Below are positions 8,367 to 15,344 of a DNA stretch of 42,998 bases, in pieces. The DNA comes from Actinomadura hibisca NBRC 15177 (GTDB taxonomy: Bacteria > Actinomycetota > Actinomycetes > Streptosporangiales > Streptosporangiaceae). Each line of letters starts with the position of its first letter. Within the stretch, counting starts at the first letter, position 1. The notes under the pieces were generated by a model, which saw only the letters and a list, made by a program, of their open reading frames with translations, was not told the origin of the DNA and made no database searches. Location of the stretch: NCBI RefSeq assembly GCF_001552635.1, contig NZ_BCRO01000104.1:1-42998 (forward strand). Reading direction: 5' to 3'. The translations under genes were made by a program, and so were the position numbers.

Positions 8367-8396
8367 ACGCTATGCCAGGTCCGGGCCGGACGTCAC
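8367..8396 (-). promoter_or_regulatory. Candidate leaderless promoter of the crotonase gene
   Basis: On the minus strand GTGACG (8391-8396) and TAGCGT (8367-8372) are spaced 18 bp apart, and the ATG follows 6 bases after the -10 hexamer. This fits the TANNNT leaderless promoters common in actinobacteria. Prediction only. Confidence 0.4.
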
Positions 8397-8460
8397 GGTT
8401 CGGCCGTGGCCTGTCGTACCCCCGGCGTACGGTAAGCGCGTTAGGGGAAGGGGTCCGGCC

Positions 8461-8847
8461 TTGAAGCTGCTCACCGCCACCGATGCCACCCAGGGCTACC
8501 GCGACAACGACTTCGACTGGTGCGTGGAAGGAGAGCTGGTGCACATCGGCGTGGTGTGCGCCCGCGACCGCGACGATCCCGACGGCGGCTGCGGCTGCGG
8601 CCGGGCGTTCGCGGGCCTGAACTCGCACCGCGCCACCACCACCGCCATGGTGCGGGAGATCGAGGGCTTCACCGAGGCCGACTACGTCGAGGCGATCCGC
8701 AGCAGCCTGGAGCAGCAGGGCTACGACGCCTCCTACGCCGAGCACGAGGCGGCCGAGCTGCGCATCCTGGTGCGCGACTGGCCGGTGGGGGCGATCGTGG
8801 AGCGGCGGCTGGACGAGATCGTGGTGCGGCAGGTGGTGCAGCCGTAA
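8461..8847 (+). CDS. Small conserved actinobacterial protein (DUF7715-like)
   Basis: A 128-residue soluble protein beginning with TTG (KLLTATDATQGYRDNDFDWCVEG). AGGGGAAGGGG lies just before the start. It contains a cysteine cluster, GGCGCGRAF at about residues 43-51, inside a DPDGGCGCGRAFAGL motif, and a conserved SHRATTTAMV segment. The rest is acidic and helical. I recall this pattern from a family now called DUF7715, found widely in actinomycetes, with no known function; the name is given with moderate certainty. The closely spaced cysteines could bind a metal. The stop codon abuts the stop of the convergent STAS gene with no intervening base. Confidence 0.8.
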   Translation: MKLLTATDATQGYRDNDFDWCVEGELVHIGVVCARDRDDPDGGCGCGRAFAGLNSHRATTTAMVREIEGFTEADYVEAIRSSLEQQGYDASYAEHEAAELRILVRDWPVGAIVERRLDEIVVRQVVQP

Positions 8848-9291
8848 TCAGTGATCAAGGGCGCGGGCCGGTCCGGGCCAGCCCGGGTCCAGCCAGGCGG
8901 CGATCTCCTCGTCGGTCGGCGGGATCAGGCACCACAACGCCTCCCGCACGTCGGCGCACAGCGGCACGCTCTCGTGCAGCCGCAGCAGCCGGAACATCCG
9001 CACGGTGAACGGCCGCGCCCCCACCAGGGCGAGGCCGCCCGGCCCGGGGACGTTCTCGGCGCAGTGCCGGGCCACCGCCGACAGCGCCCGCATCCCGGCG
9101 GCGTCCAGGAACGCCAGCTCGGCCAGGTCCACCACCAGCGGGCCGGGGTGGGCGTCGGCGATCTCCTGTAGGCGCCGCCGGACCGGCGCGGACGCCATGC
9201 GGTCCAGGGTGCCGCGCAGCAGCACCAGCGTGTGGTGTTCGCGGGGCAGCACGACGATGTCGGCGTCGATCTCCCCTGGCGTGTCCGCCAT
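8848..9291 (-). CDS. STAS-domain protein, anti-sigma factor antagonist-like
   Basis: A 147-residue STAS-domain protein. It looks like an anti-anti-sigma factor of the SpoIIAA/RsbV class: beta-strand start, then LVVDLAELAFLDAAGMRALS (about residues 52-71). The normal phospho-acceptor motif D-S-S/T-G is here D63-A-A-G66, so the serine that the partner kinase phosphorylates is absent. A protein like this cannot be switched off in the usual way. It has about 30 extra residues after the domain, ending in a Trp/Pro-rich tail. GGAGGAG precedes the ATG. It lies 92 bp downstream of a same-strand metallopeptidase gene, and no anti-sigma kinase is nearby. Confidence 0.85.
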   Translation of the reverse strand: MADTPGEIDADIVVLPREHHTLVLLRGTLDRMASAPVRRRLQEIADAHPGPLVVDLAELAFLDAAGMRALSAVARHCAENVPGPGGLALVGARPFTVRMFRLLRLHESVPLCADVREALWCLIPPTDEEIAAWLDPGWPGPARALDH

Positions 9292-9383
9292 GACGTCCCC
9301 ACTCCTCCGGCCGGTGACTCACCAGCATCGCGCGAGCACGCAGGGTTGCCAAGCCTCGCCGCCCGACATTTCGCGATCCCGGG

Positions 9384-10148
9384 TCAGCCGAAGCAGGCCC
9401 GCACCCCGCCCTGGCCCCCGCGCGCGAAGTTGCGCAGCCGCTCGGCGGCGGAGCCGTGGTCGCCGGGCCGGGTCCACGGCACGCCGTCGCCGATCACCCG
9501 GAAGGAGTCCACGATCTCCTGCTCGTCGCCCGCCTCGAACTGGAGCGTCCCGTCGTCGGCCGCGCCGTACAGGACGCCGCCCGCCAGGCAGTCGGCCTGG
9601 AGTTCGGCGGCGGGGGAGACCAGCTCGCGGCGCAGCCGGTTCTGGACGGCGTGCCCCCACTCGTGCGCGATCACCAGGTACACCCACGCGTCGCCGCGCG
9701 GGTAGCCCGAGCGCATGAGGTGGTCGTCCCAGGCGACGAAGTCCCCGGCGGGGCAGTAGACGGCGTTGTCGCGTTCGAGGGGCTTGCCGCCGCACGCCGG
9801 GCTGGTCGCGGGGTCGCCGCCCTCGTACAGCCCCACCACGCGGGGCGGCCGGTACTCGCCGGTGAACAGTTGCGGCCAGTGCTTGGCCCAGTAGCCGTTG
9901 ACGATGTTCTCGGCGGTCCGCAGGTCCTCCTGGAACTCGGCCTCGTCGAAGGACCCGGCGCGGCCGGTGTCCTGCCGGGTGGCGCACGGGGCCTCCCCGC
10001 TGGACGCGGGCGCGGACGCGGGCGGGGGAGCCTCGGCGCCGGAGGTCCCCGTCCCCGCTCCGGCCCCGGTCTCGATCTCGCAGGCGCCGCTGAGGGTGAG
10101 CGCGGCGCCGAGGATGAGGGCGGTCAACGACCGCCGCGCGTTGTGCAT
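9384..10148 (-). CDS. Secreted neutral zinc metallopeptidase (YpfJ-like)
   Basis: A 254-residue exported protein with the zinc-protease motif AHEWGH (HEWGH at 162-166), and a likely third ligand in the ELQADCLAGGV stretch downstream, typical of the putative neutral zinc metallopeptidase family (Zn_peptidase, YpfJ-like). The N-terminus is a signal peptide (ARRSLTALILGAALTLSGAC); Cys23 could be lipidated although the lipobox (SGAC) is weak. A Gly/Ala/Pro/Ser-rich linker follows to about residue 55. I chose the ATG at 10148, which has GGAG at good spacing; an in-frame ATG at 10163 lies right behind a weak site. Substrate unknown. Confidence 0.85.
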   Translation of the reverse strand: MHNARRSLTALILGAALTLSGACEIETGAGAGTGTSGAEAPPPASAPASSGEAPCATRQDTGRAGSFDEAEFQEDLRTAENIVNGYWAKHWPQLFTGEYRPPRVVGLYEGGDPATSPACGGKPLERDNAVYCPAGDFVAWDDHLMRSGYPRGDAWVYLVIAHEWGHAVQNRLRRELVSPAAELQADCLAGGVLYGAADDGTLQFEAGDEQEIVDSFRVIGDGVPWTRPGDHGSAAERLRNFARGGQGGVRACFG

Positions 10149-10321
10149 TGCCGTCTCCGTCATGTCCAGGGGTACGCGGCCGCGCCTGCCCTATGCCCGG
10201 TCCGGCGGCGAAGAAGACGGGCGAAATCGTGAGAACGCCGATTCCTGGTGGGAACCTGCGCGGTGACCTAGGATCTCGGGAAAAGTTAACGGCTGGCTTC
10301 CCCCCCCCGCCCGGAGGGCCG

Positions 10322-11119
10322 ATGACCGAAGAGACCGCGGTGGCCGGTGTCGACACCACCACGCCGAACGTCGCCCGCATGTACGACTTCTACCTGGGCG
10401 GCAAGGACAACTACGCCGCCGACCGCGCCGCCGCCCGGGAAGTGCTGAAGTTCGCGCCGCACATCCCCGCCCTCGCCCGCGCCAACCGCGCGTTCCTGCG
10501 GCGCGCGGTGCGGCACCTGTGCGCCGCCGGGGTGGACCAGTTCCTCGACATCGGCGCGGGCCTCCCCACCCACGGCAACGTGCACGAGATCGCCCAGGCG
10601 GCCGCGCCCGGCAGCCGCGTCGTGTACGTGGACAACGACCCGACGGTGCTGGTGCACGGCCGGGCGCTGCTGGAGGGCGAGGAGGACGCCAAGGTCGTGC
10701 CGGGCGACGTGCGCGACGTGCCGGGCCTGCTGGCAGATCCGACGGTGCGCGGGTTGCTCGACTTGTCGCGCCCGGTCGCGGTGCTGATGGTGGCGCTGCT
10801 GCACTGCGTCGCCGACGAGGACGACCCGTGGGCGGCGGTCGCGGAGCTGCGCGACGCGCTGCCGCCGGGCAGCCACCTGGTGTTGTCGCACATCTGCGCC
10901 AGCGACCACGTGGACCCGGCGCGCGCCGCCGCCGACGTGTACCAGCGGTCCCGGACGACGATGGTGTTGCGGGAGCGGGCGGCGATCGAGCGGTTCATGG
11001 ACGGCTTCGAGCTGCTGGACCCCGGCCTGGCCGCGCTCGACGACTGGCGGCCCGACGGCGGCGGGAAGCGCGACGACCTGCCCGCCTGGATCCTGTGCGG
11101 CGTCGGGCGCAAGCCGTGA
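10322..11119 (+). CDS. SAM-dependent methyltransferase, DUF574 family
   Basis: A 265-residue member of the actinobacterial S-adenosylmethionine methyltransferase family formerly DUF574 (Methyltransf_19). Signature features are the N-terminal TTTPNVARMYDFYLGGKDNY, motif I FLDIGAGLPTHGNVHE (about residues 77-92) and the acidic SAM-ribose site VVYVDNDPTVL. The family is greatly expanded in actinomycetes and is often found beside regulatory genes; its acceptors are unknown. GGAGGG lies 7 bases before the ATG. Gene is divergent from the metallopeptidase gene and convergent with the adenylosuccinate synthetase-like gene. Confidence 0.9.
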   Translation: MTEETAVAGVDTTTPNVARMYDFYLGGKDNYAADRAAAREVLKFAPHIPALARANRAFLRRAVRHLCAAGVDQFLDIGAGLPTHGNVHEIAQAAAPGSRVVYVDNDPTVLVHGRALLEGEEDAKVVPGDVRDVPGLLADPTVRGLLDLSRPVAVLMVALLHCVADEDDPWAAVAELRDALPPGSHLVLSHICASDHVDPARAAADVYQRSRTTMVLRERAAIERFMDGFELLDPGLAALDDWRPDGGGKRDDLPAWILCGVGRKP

Positions 11120-11127
11120 CGGAGCAC

Positions 11128-11164
11128 GCGGCGGACGGCGGGGCCGGGCACCCGTGTCCGCCGC
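11128..11164. terminator. Bidirectional hairpin between convergent genes
   Basis: Perfect 9-bp arms GCGGCGGAC (11128-11136) and GTCCGCCGC (11156-11164), with GGG/CCC pairing inside the loop. It lies between the convergent methyltransferase and adenylosuccinate synthetase-like genes and can serve both. Confidence 0.6.
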
Positions 11165-11188
11165 CTTCCGGCACCTGACGTTCGGCGC

Positions 11189-12451
11189 TTACAGGCTGCT
11201 CGGCATGGACGCGCTGTCGCTGAGCTGGACGGCGTCGGAGCGCCTGGGCCCGTAGGAGCGCATCGTGACCGGCGCGTTCACGACGTCCTCGACCCGGGTG
11301 AACGGCTCGTAGACGGGGCGCGCCGCCAGCAGCCGCCGCGTCAGCGCCGCCTGCCGTTCCAGGTCGCCCGGCGGCCCGGTCGGCAGGCGCTCCACGCACT
11401 CGCCGTCGATGTCGTAGGCGCGGCATACCAGCAGGTCGTCGCGCGCCTCGGCGACGTCCAGGTGCGTGACGGACACGGCGTCCACCCCGCCCGTCACTTC
11501 CAGCGCGTAGCCGAGCGCCACCGCGTCCAGGTGCCCGACCCGGAAGACGCCCTGCCATCGGCCGGTGCCGTTGTGCGGGTCGGGCAGCTCGGCCGTCAGC
11601 ACCGGGTCCTCGGTGACGAACGGTCCTGGCCCGTGCCGCGTCGCGTAGGCGCGCAGCACGCCGAGCCGGACGGCGCTCTCGCCCGCTTCGGCCAGCAGCG
11701 TTTCGGCGTTGGCGAAGGTGGTCGTTGACCAGGTCGTGTACGGGTGGAAGCCGTGCCACTCGTCCAGCAGCACTCCCTGCGCGCCCTCGAACACCACGTT
11801 CCCCGCGCGCAGCAGCCCGTGCAGGTGCTCGCCCGGCACGATCCGCACCCGCTCCGCGAACGCGCTGAACGCGTCGGCGCAGTCGGCCACGCTCGGCACC
11901 GGTTCGCCGCCGGGGAACTCGCTGAGATACCAGTCGCGCAACCGTGCCAGCCCTCGCCGCAGCCGGGCGGGCGACAGGCAGTCGCCCGCCCGGAGCGCGT
12001 CGTCGTGCGCCAGCGCGTACGCGGCGGTCTCGCCCACGCCCATCCCGCACGAGCCGTGCCGGTCCGCGCCGCGCGCGATCTCCCGCGCGCGGTTGGCGGC
12101 CCGGTGGTAGGGCGTGGTGAGCAGCGCGCCCTCGTCCACGGTCAGCCGGTCCAGCGCGTCCGGGACGCCGACCGACCGCAGGTGCGCCGCCTCGGCGGCC
12201 AGCGCGAGCGGGTCCACCAGCACGAACCGCGACAGGTGCGTCCGCACGCCGGGCGTGAACGTGCCCGACCCGAACTGCGCGAACGTGTGGTGCCGCCCGT
12301 CGTCGGCCACCACGTTGTGCGCGGCCTGCGCGCCGCCGTTGAAGCGGACGACCGCCTGGACCGGCTCCGGCCCCCGAGCGCAGAGCCGGTCCACGGTCGC
12401 CCCTTTTCCGGCGTCGCCGAACCCGAGGTCGACCACGATCGCGTGTGGCAT
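11189..12451 (-). CDS. Divergent adenylosuccinate synthetase-like enzyme
   Basis: A 420-residue PurA-family protein. PurA joins IMP and aspartate using GTP. The phosphate loop is DLGFGDAGKGATV: catalytic Asp13 and the GKG are kept, but the usual WGDEGKG is changed (W to F, E to A). His45 matches the catalytic His in the HNAGH motif, here AQAAH. The GTTGRGIGP motif is GSCGMGVGE, the GTP-site TKLD is THLD, and the arginine-rich loop that grips aspartate (TTGRRRRTG) is NGTGRWQG. FEGAQGVLLD and the SYGPRR end remain. So the fold and phosphoryl chemistry look intact while substrate recognition is probably altered. It is the last gene of the Nudix-pseudokinase-vWA operon, 16 bp after the vWA gene, with no purine genes around. 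A specialised nucleotide-modifying role is more likely than housekeeping AMP synthesis. Confidence 0.85.
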   Translation of the reverse strand: MPHAIVVDLGFGDAGKGATVDRLCARGPEPVQAVVRFNGGAQAAHNVVADDGRHHTFAQFGSGTFTPGVRTHLSRFVLVDPLALAAEAAHLRSVGVPDALDRLTVDEGALLTTPYHRAANRAREIARGADRHGSCGMGVGETAAYALAHDDALRAGDCLSPARLRRGLARLRDWYLSEFPGGEPVPSVADCADAFSAFAERVRIVPGEHLHGLLRAGNVVFEGAQGVLLDEWHGFHPYTTWSTTTFANAETLLAEAGESAVRLGVLRAYATRHGPGPFVTEDPVLTAELPDPHNGTGRWQGVFRVGHLDAVALGYALEVTGGVDAVSVTHLDVAEARDDLLVCRAYDIDGECVERLPTGPPGDLERQAALTRRLLAARPVYEPFTRVEDVVNAPVTMRSYGPRRSDAVQLSDSASMPSSL

Positions 12452-12467
12452 GGGAGGTGCCGCCGCC

Positions 12468-13436
12468 CTACAGCCGCGTGGTGGTCGAGGAGCCCGGCCG
12501 CAGGTCCAGCGCGGGGGAGTCGGTCGCGACCGGGGCCCGCGCCGAGTCCAGCCGGGCCAGCGCCCGCGACACCGACGGCCCGGCCGCCGAACCCGCCTCG
12601 TCCAGGTGCGCGAGGCCCTCCTCCAGGTCGATGGCCTCCTCGCCGAGGCCGATGGTGAGCGCGATCGTCTCGCAGACCGCGTCCAGGTCGTCCAGGTACA
12701 GCACGTGCTGGCCGAGCAGGTCCTGCCAGAACTCCCGCAGCCTGGCGTTCCCGGCGTTGTAGGCGCCGGAGGGGATGATGAAGTACACCTGGTAGCGGCG
12801 CTGGAGCTCGCGCATGATCTCGGCGACCGGGATGTCCTCGGGGATCCGCTCGCCCAGCACCCGGGCGACCTCGGCGCGCTTCACCTTCGGGTAGGCCAGT
12901 TCGTCGCCGATCATGAACAGGTAGCCGCGCCGCCCCCGCCTGTCCAGGCAGTCCAGCGCGGTGTGCCGCGCCATGAAGTACATGGCCAGCTCGTAGGACT
13001 CGGTCATCTGGCCGCCGCCCCCGCCCTCCAGCAGGATCTTGCCGAGGTCGTCGTCCATGCGGTTGTCGGCCTCGAACTGGCCGACCTGGAGCGGCGCGCG
13101 GTCGCAGGTCGCGTCGCCGATCGCGCCGAACATGATGTGCGGGTGCTCGACGTAGCCCTTGCGCAGCAGCAGCCCGAGCAGGTCGGGCAGCCTGGTCTGG
13201 AGCTGGCGCGGCACCCGGCACATCGAGCCGGTCACGTCGAACAGCACCGAGATCGCCAGCGACTCGGGATGGTCGCCCGAGTCGCGGCTCTCCCGCGCCG
13301 CGACGCCCTTCGGGTCGAGGTCGGGGTGGACGGCGGTGGCGCCGCTGTCGCTGTGCGCGAACGCGCTCGCGCCGGTGGCGCGGCGGTAGCTCGCGGCGGC
13401 GGAGTAGACGTCGGTGGACCAGTGTCCGCTTCCCAT
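12468..13436 (-). CDS. vWA-domain protein with MIDAS motif
   Basis: A 322-residue cytosolic von Willebrand factor A-domain protein. The metal-ion site starts at FDVTGSM (Asp67, Thr69, Ser71); a downstream GGGGGQMTESYELAMYF segment supplies the second motif and MIGDELAYP the third Asp. vWA domains bind protein partners through a bound metal. A short N-terminal Ser/Ala-rich segment and an acidic C-terminal tail flank the domain. It lies 13 bp after the J-domain/pseudokinase gene and 16 bp before the PurA-like gene in the same operon; GAGGAG precedes the ATG. vWA-kinase pairs are known from TerY-type stress modules, which gives a precedent, not proof, for a signalling role. Confidence 0.88.
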   Translation of the reverse strand: MGSGHWSTDVYSAAASYRRATGASAFAHSDSGATAVHPDLDPKGVAARESRDSGDHPESLAISVLFDVTGSMCRVPRQLQTRLPDLLGLLLRKGYVEHPHIMFGAIGDATCDRAPLQVGQFEADNRMDDDLGKILLEGGGGGQMTESYELAMYFMARHTALDCLDRRGRRGYLFMIGDELAYPKVKRAEVARVLGERIPEDIPVAEIMRELQRRYQVYFIIPSGAYNAGNARLREFWQDLLGQHVLYLDDLDAVCETIALTIGLGEEAIDLEEGLAHLDEAGSAAGPSVSRALARLDSARAPVATDSPALDLRPGSSTTTRL

Positions 13437-13449
13437 GGGGGGTCTCCTC

Positions 13450-14463
13450 TCAGGAGGTACTGGGCAGGTGGAACGGGCGGAACCTGCGCGGGCCGTAGAG
13501 CCGTTCGAGTAGCTCGTCGAACTCGGCCAGCAGCCGCCAGGCGTCGCCGGGCCGCCGCCGCTGCGACGGCAGCAGGCAGCCCTTGGCGAACATCCGCAGC
13601 GGCTTGGGCGCGCGGTCGCCCATCAGTTCGGTCATGCAGAGGGTGGCCATGTAGAGGTCGGTCGCGGGGCTCGCGGCCTGGCGTGCGGGGACCTCGGCCG
13701 GGTAGCGGTCGGCGTACCGGTCGACCATCGCCGGGACGCGCCCGCTGGGGTCGGTGTGGGCGTAGCAGCCGGGGACCGAGTAGCACCAGTCCACCAGGAC
13801 GAGGCCGTGCTCGGCGGGGTGGATCAGCACGTGCTCGGGCAGCACCGCGCCGTGCAGGACGCCCGCGCGGTGCGCGAAGCCGAGCGCGACCAGCAGCCGC
13901 CGCCACATCCAGGCCGCGTCGCGCGGGTCCAGCCCTTGGGGATAGGCGGCTTTCACCTCGGCCAGGTTGTGGAACCCGTCGAGCGCGGCGATGGCGTTGG
14001 CGCGCCGCAGCGCGCCGGTGGCGGGGTCGCGGTGGCGGAAGGTCTCCAGCAGGCGCGGCACGTACGGCAGGAACCGGCCGTCGCCGTCCTTGGGGAGCTG
14101 GCGCAGCGCGACCGACTCGCGTTCCAGCAGGTCGTTGTCGGCCGGGTCGCGGGGCAGCTTGACGAGCGCGGCGCGGTCCCGGCCGTCGCGCGCGCCGAAC
14201 AGGTCGGCGAGGTCGCCGCTCGCGGCCCGGCCCGCCAGGTGGTAGGAGCCGCGCGCGGTCGTGATCGTCCCGGCGTGCCGCCGCGCGTCCCACAACGCGG
14301 TCAGCCGGTCGAAGGCGGCGCGGGTGCGGCCGCCGGTGGCGTCGGGGTGCACGAGCCGGGCGAGGCCCCGGTAGGCGCGCGCGGCCTCGGCGTCGTCGTC
14401 GCCGAACAGGTCGGCGGGGGTGCGGGCCGCGTCGAGCCGGGCCAGCGCCTCGTCGAGGTTCAT
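13450..14463 (-). CDS. J-domain fused to a pseudokinase
   Basis: A 337-residue two-domain protein. Residues about 1-62 form a short J-domain-like helical unit with an intact HPD motif (RLVHPD, 39-41), the element that stimulates Hsp70 ATPase. Residues about 68-337 have a protein-kinase fold: a possible ATP-site lysine at 102 (ALVKL), a glycine-poor N-lobe, then the HRD loop replaced by HGAVLPEHV (204-212) and the DFG replaced by DWC (225-227). The catalytic base is therefore missing, which makes this a pseudokinase. The ATG at 14463 overlaps the Nudix stop (ATGA). It probably acts as a scaffold linking an Hsp70 to the vWA partner. Confidence 0.85.
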   Translation of the reverse strand: MNLDEALARLDAARTPADLFGDDDAEAARAYRGLARLVHPDATGGRTRAAFDRLTALWDARRHAGTITTARGSYHLAGRAASGDLADLFGARDGRDRAALVKLPRDPADNDLLERESVALRQLPKDGDGRFLPYVPRLLETFRHRDPATGALRRANAIAALDGFHNLAEVKAAYPQGLDPRDAAWMWRRLLVALGFAHRAGVLHGAVLPEHVLIHPAEHGLVLVDWCYSVPGCYAHTDPSGRVPAMVDRYADRYPAEVPARQAASPATDLYMATLCMTELMGDRAPKPLRMFAKGCLLPSQRRRPGDAWRLLAEFDELLERLYGPRRFRPFHLPSTS

Positions 14464-15263
14464 CGGATCTCCTCCTCGCGTCCGGGCCGCAGCAGCGCCG
14501 GGTGCAGCAGCCTGGCGTCCCCCGCCCGGTAGAGCTTGGGACGCGGCCCGCCGCGCCTGCCGATCCGGTCGGAGGTGGTGCCGGTGCCCTCCACGAAGCC
14601 GGGCACCGACAGGACCTTGCGGTGGAAGTTGCCCGCGTGCAGTTCCTCGCCCCACACCGCCTCGTAGACCGCGCGCAGCTCGGGGATCGTGAACTCGGGC
14701 GGGCAGAACGCGGTGGCCAGCGGCGTGTACTCCAGCTTGGCGCGGGCGCGCTCCAGGCCGTCGGCGAGGACGCGCGCGTGGTCGAAGGCCAGCTTGCGCG
14801 TGGTGCCGGGACGCTGCTCGCCGGATGCGCCGAGGCCGAGCGCGGTGACCGGCGTCCAGGCGGCGTCGTCGGCGTCGCCGCCCGCCTTCGGCTCGGGCAG
14901 CTCGGGCGCGAACGCCAGGTAGGCGACGGAGATGACGCGCATCCGGGGGTCGCGGCCGGGCCGCCCGTAGGTGCCGAGCTGCTCCAGGTGCATGCGCTCC
15001 AGCGGGCCGTCCCCGGCTTCGAGGCCGGTCTCCTCGGCCAGCTCGCGGACGGCGGCGTCCGGGAGGTCCTCGGCGTCGCGGACGCCGCGCACGAACCCGC
15101 CCGGCAGTGCCCACATCCCGGCGAACGGGGGGTGGGCGCGCCGCACCAGCAGCACGTGCAGGGCGCCGTCGCGGATGGTCAGGGCGACCACGTCCACGGT
15201 GACCGCCACCGGGTCGTAGTCCCGGGGGTCGTACCCGGCCAGGAAGTCCCGCTCGTCCGCCAC
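14460..15263 (-). CDS. NrtR-like Nudix / winged-helix regulator
   Basis: A 267-residue protein with an N-terminal Nudix domain (about 15-150; Nudix-box core RELAEETGL at 73-81, with a slightly extended GGFVRG lead) and a C-terminal winged-helix region (FTIPELRAVYEAVWG onwards, ending in RRGGPRPKLYR). This pairing is the hallmark of NrtR-type regulators, in which the Nudix domain senses or hydrolyses an ADP-ribose-like nucleotide and controls DNA binding. It heads the four-gene operon. I chose GTG at 15263 because AGGGAG stands before it; a TTG at 15293 lacks any ribosome site and would lie inside a palindromic leader. Autoregulation and sensing of a nucleotide related to the PurA-like enzyme's product are inferences. 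Confidence 0.87.
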   Translation of the reverse strand: MADERDFLAGYDPRDYDPVAVTVDVVALTIRDGALHVLLVRRAHPPFAGMWALPGGFVRGVRDAEDLPDAAVRELAEETGLEAGDGPLERMHLEQLGTYGRPGRDPRMRVISVAYLAFAPELPEPKAGGDADDAAWTPVTALGLGASGEQRPGTTRKLAFDHARVLADGLERARAKLEYTPLATAFCPPEFTIPELRAVYEAVWGEELHAGNFHRKVLSVPGFVEGTGTTSDRIGRRGGPRPKLYRAGDARLLHPALLRPGREEEIR

Positions 15264-15266
15264 GCT

Positions 15267-15305
15267 GTTCTTCTCCCTCTGAGAAATACTCAACTTGAGA
15301 AGAAC
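15267..15305. promoter_or_regulatory. Nested palindromes in the Nudix operon leader
   Basis: Outer perfect 9-bp arms GTTCTTCTC (15267-15275) and GAGAAGAAC (15297-15305) enclose an inner CTCAACTTGAG (15290-15300). The block sits immediately upstream of the chosen GTG start of the Nudix regulator. It may be the regulator's own operator or an mRNA hairpin masking the ribosome site. Confidence 0.55.
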
Positions 15306-15344
15306 TTAACGCATGAAGCGGCCCGCGTCCAGCGGGGGACGGGA

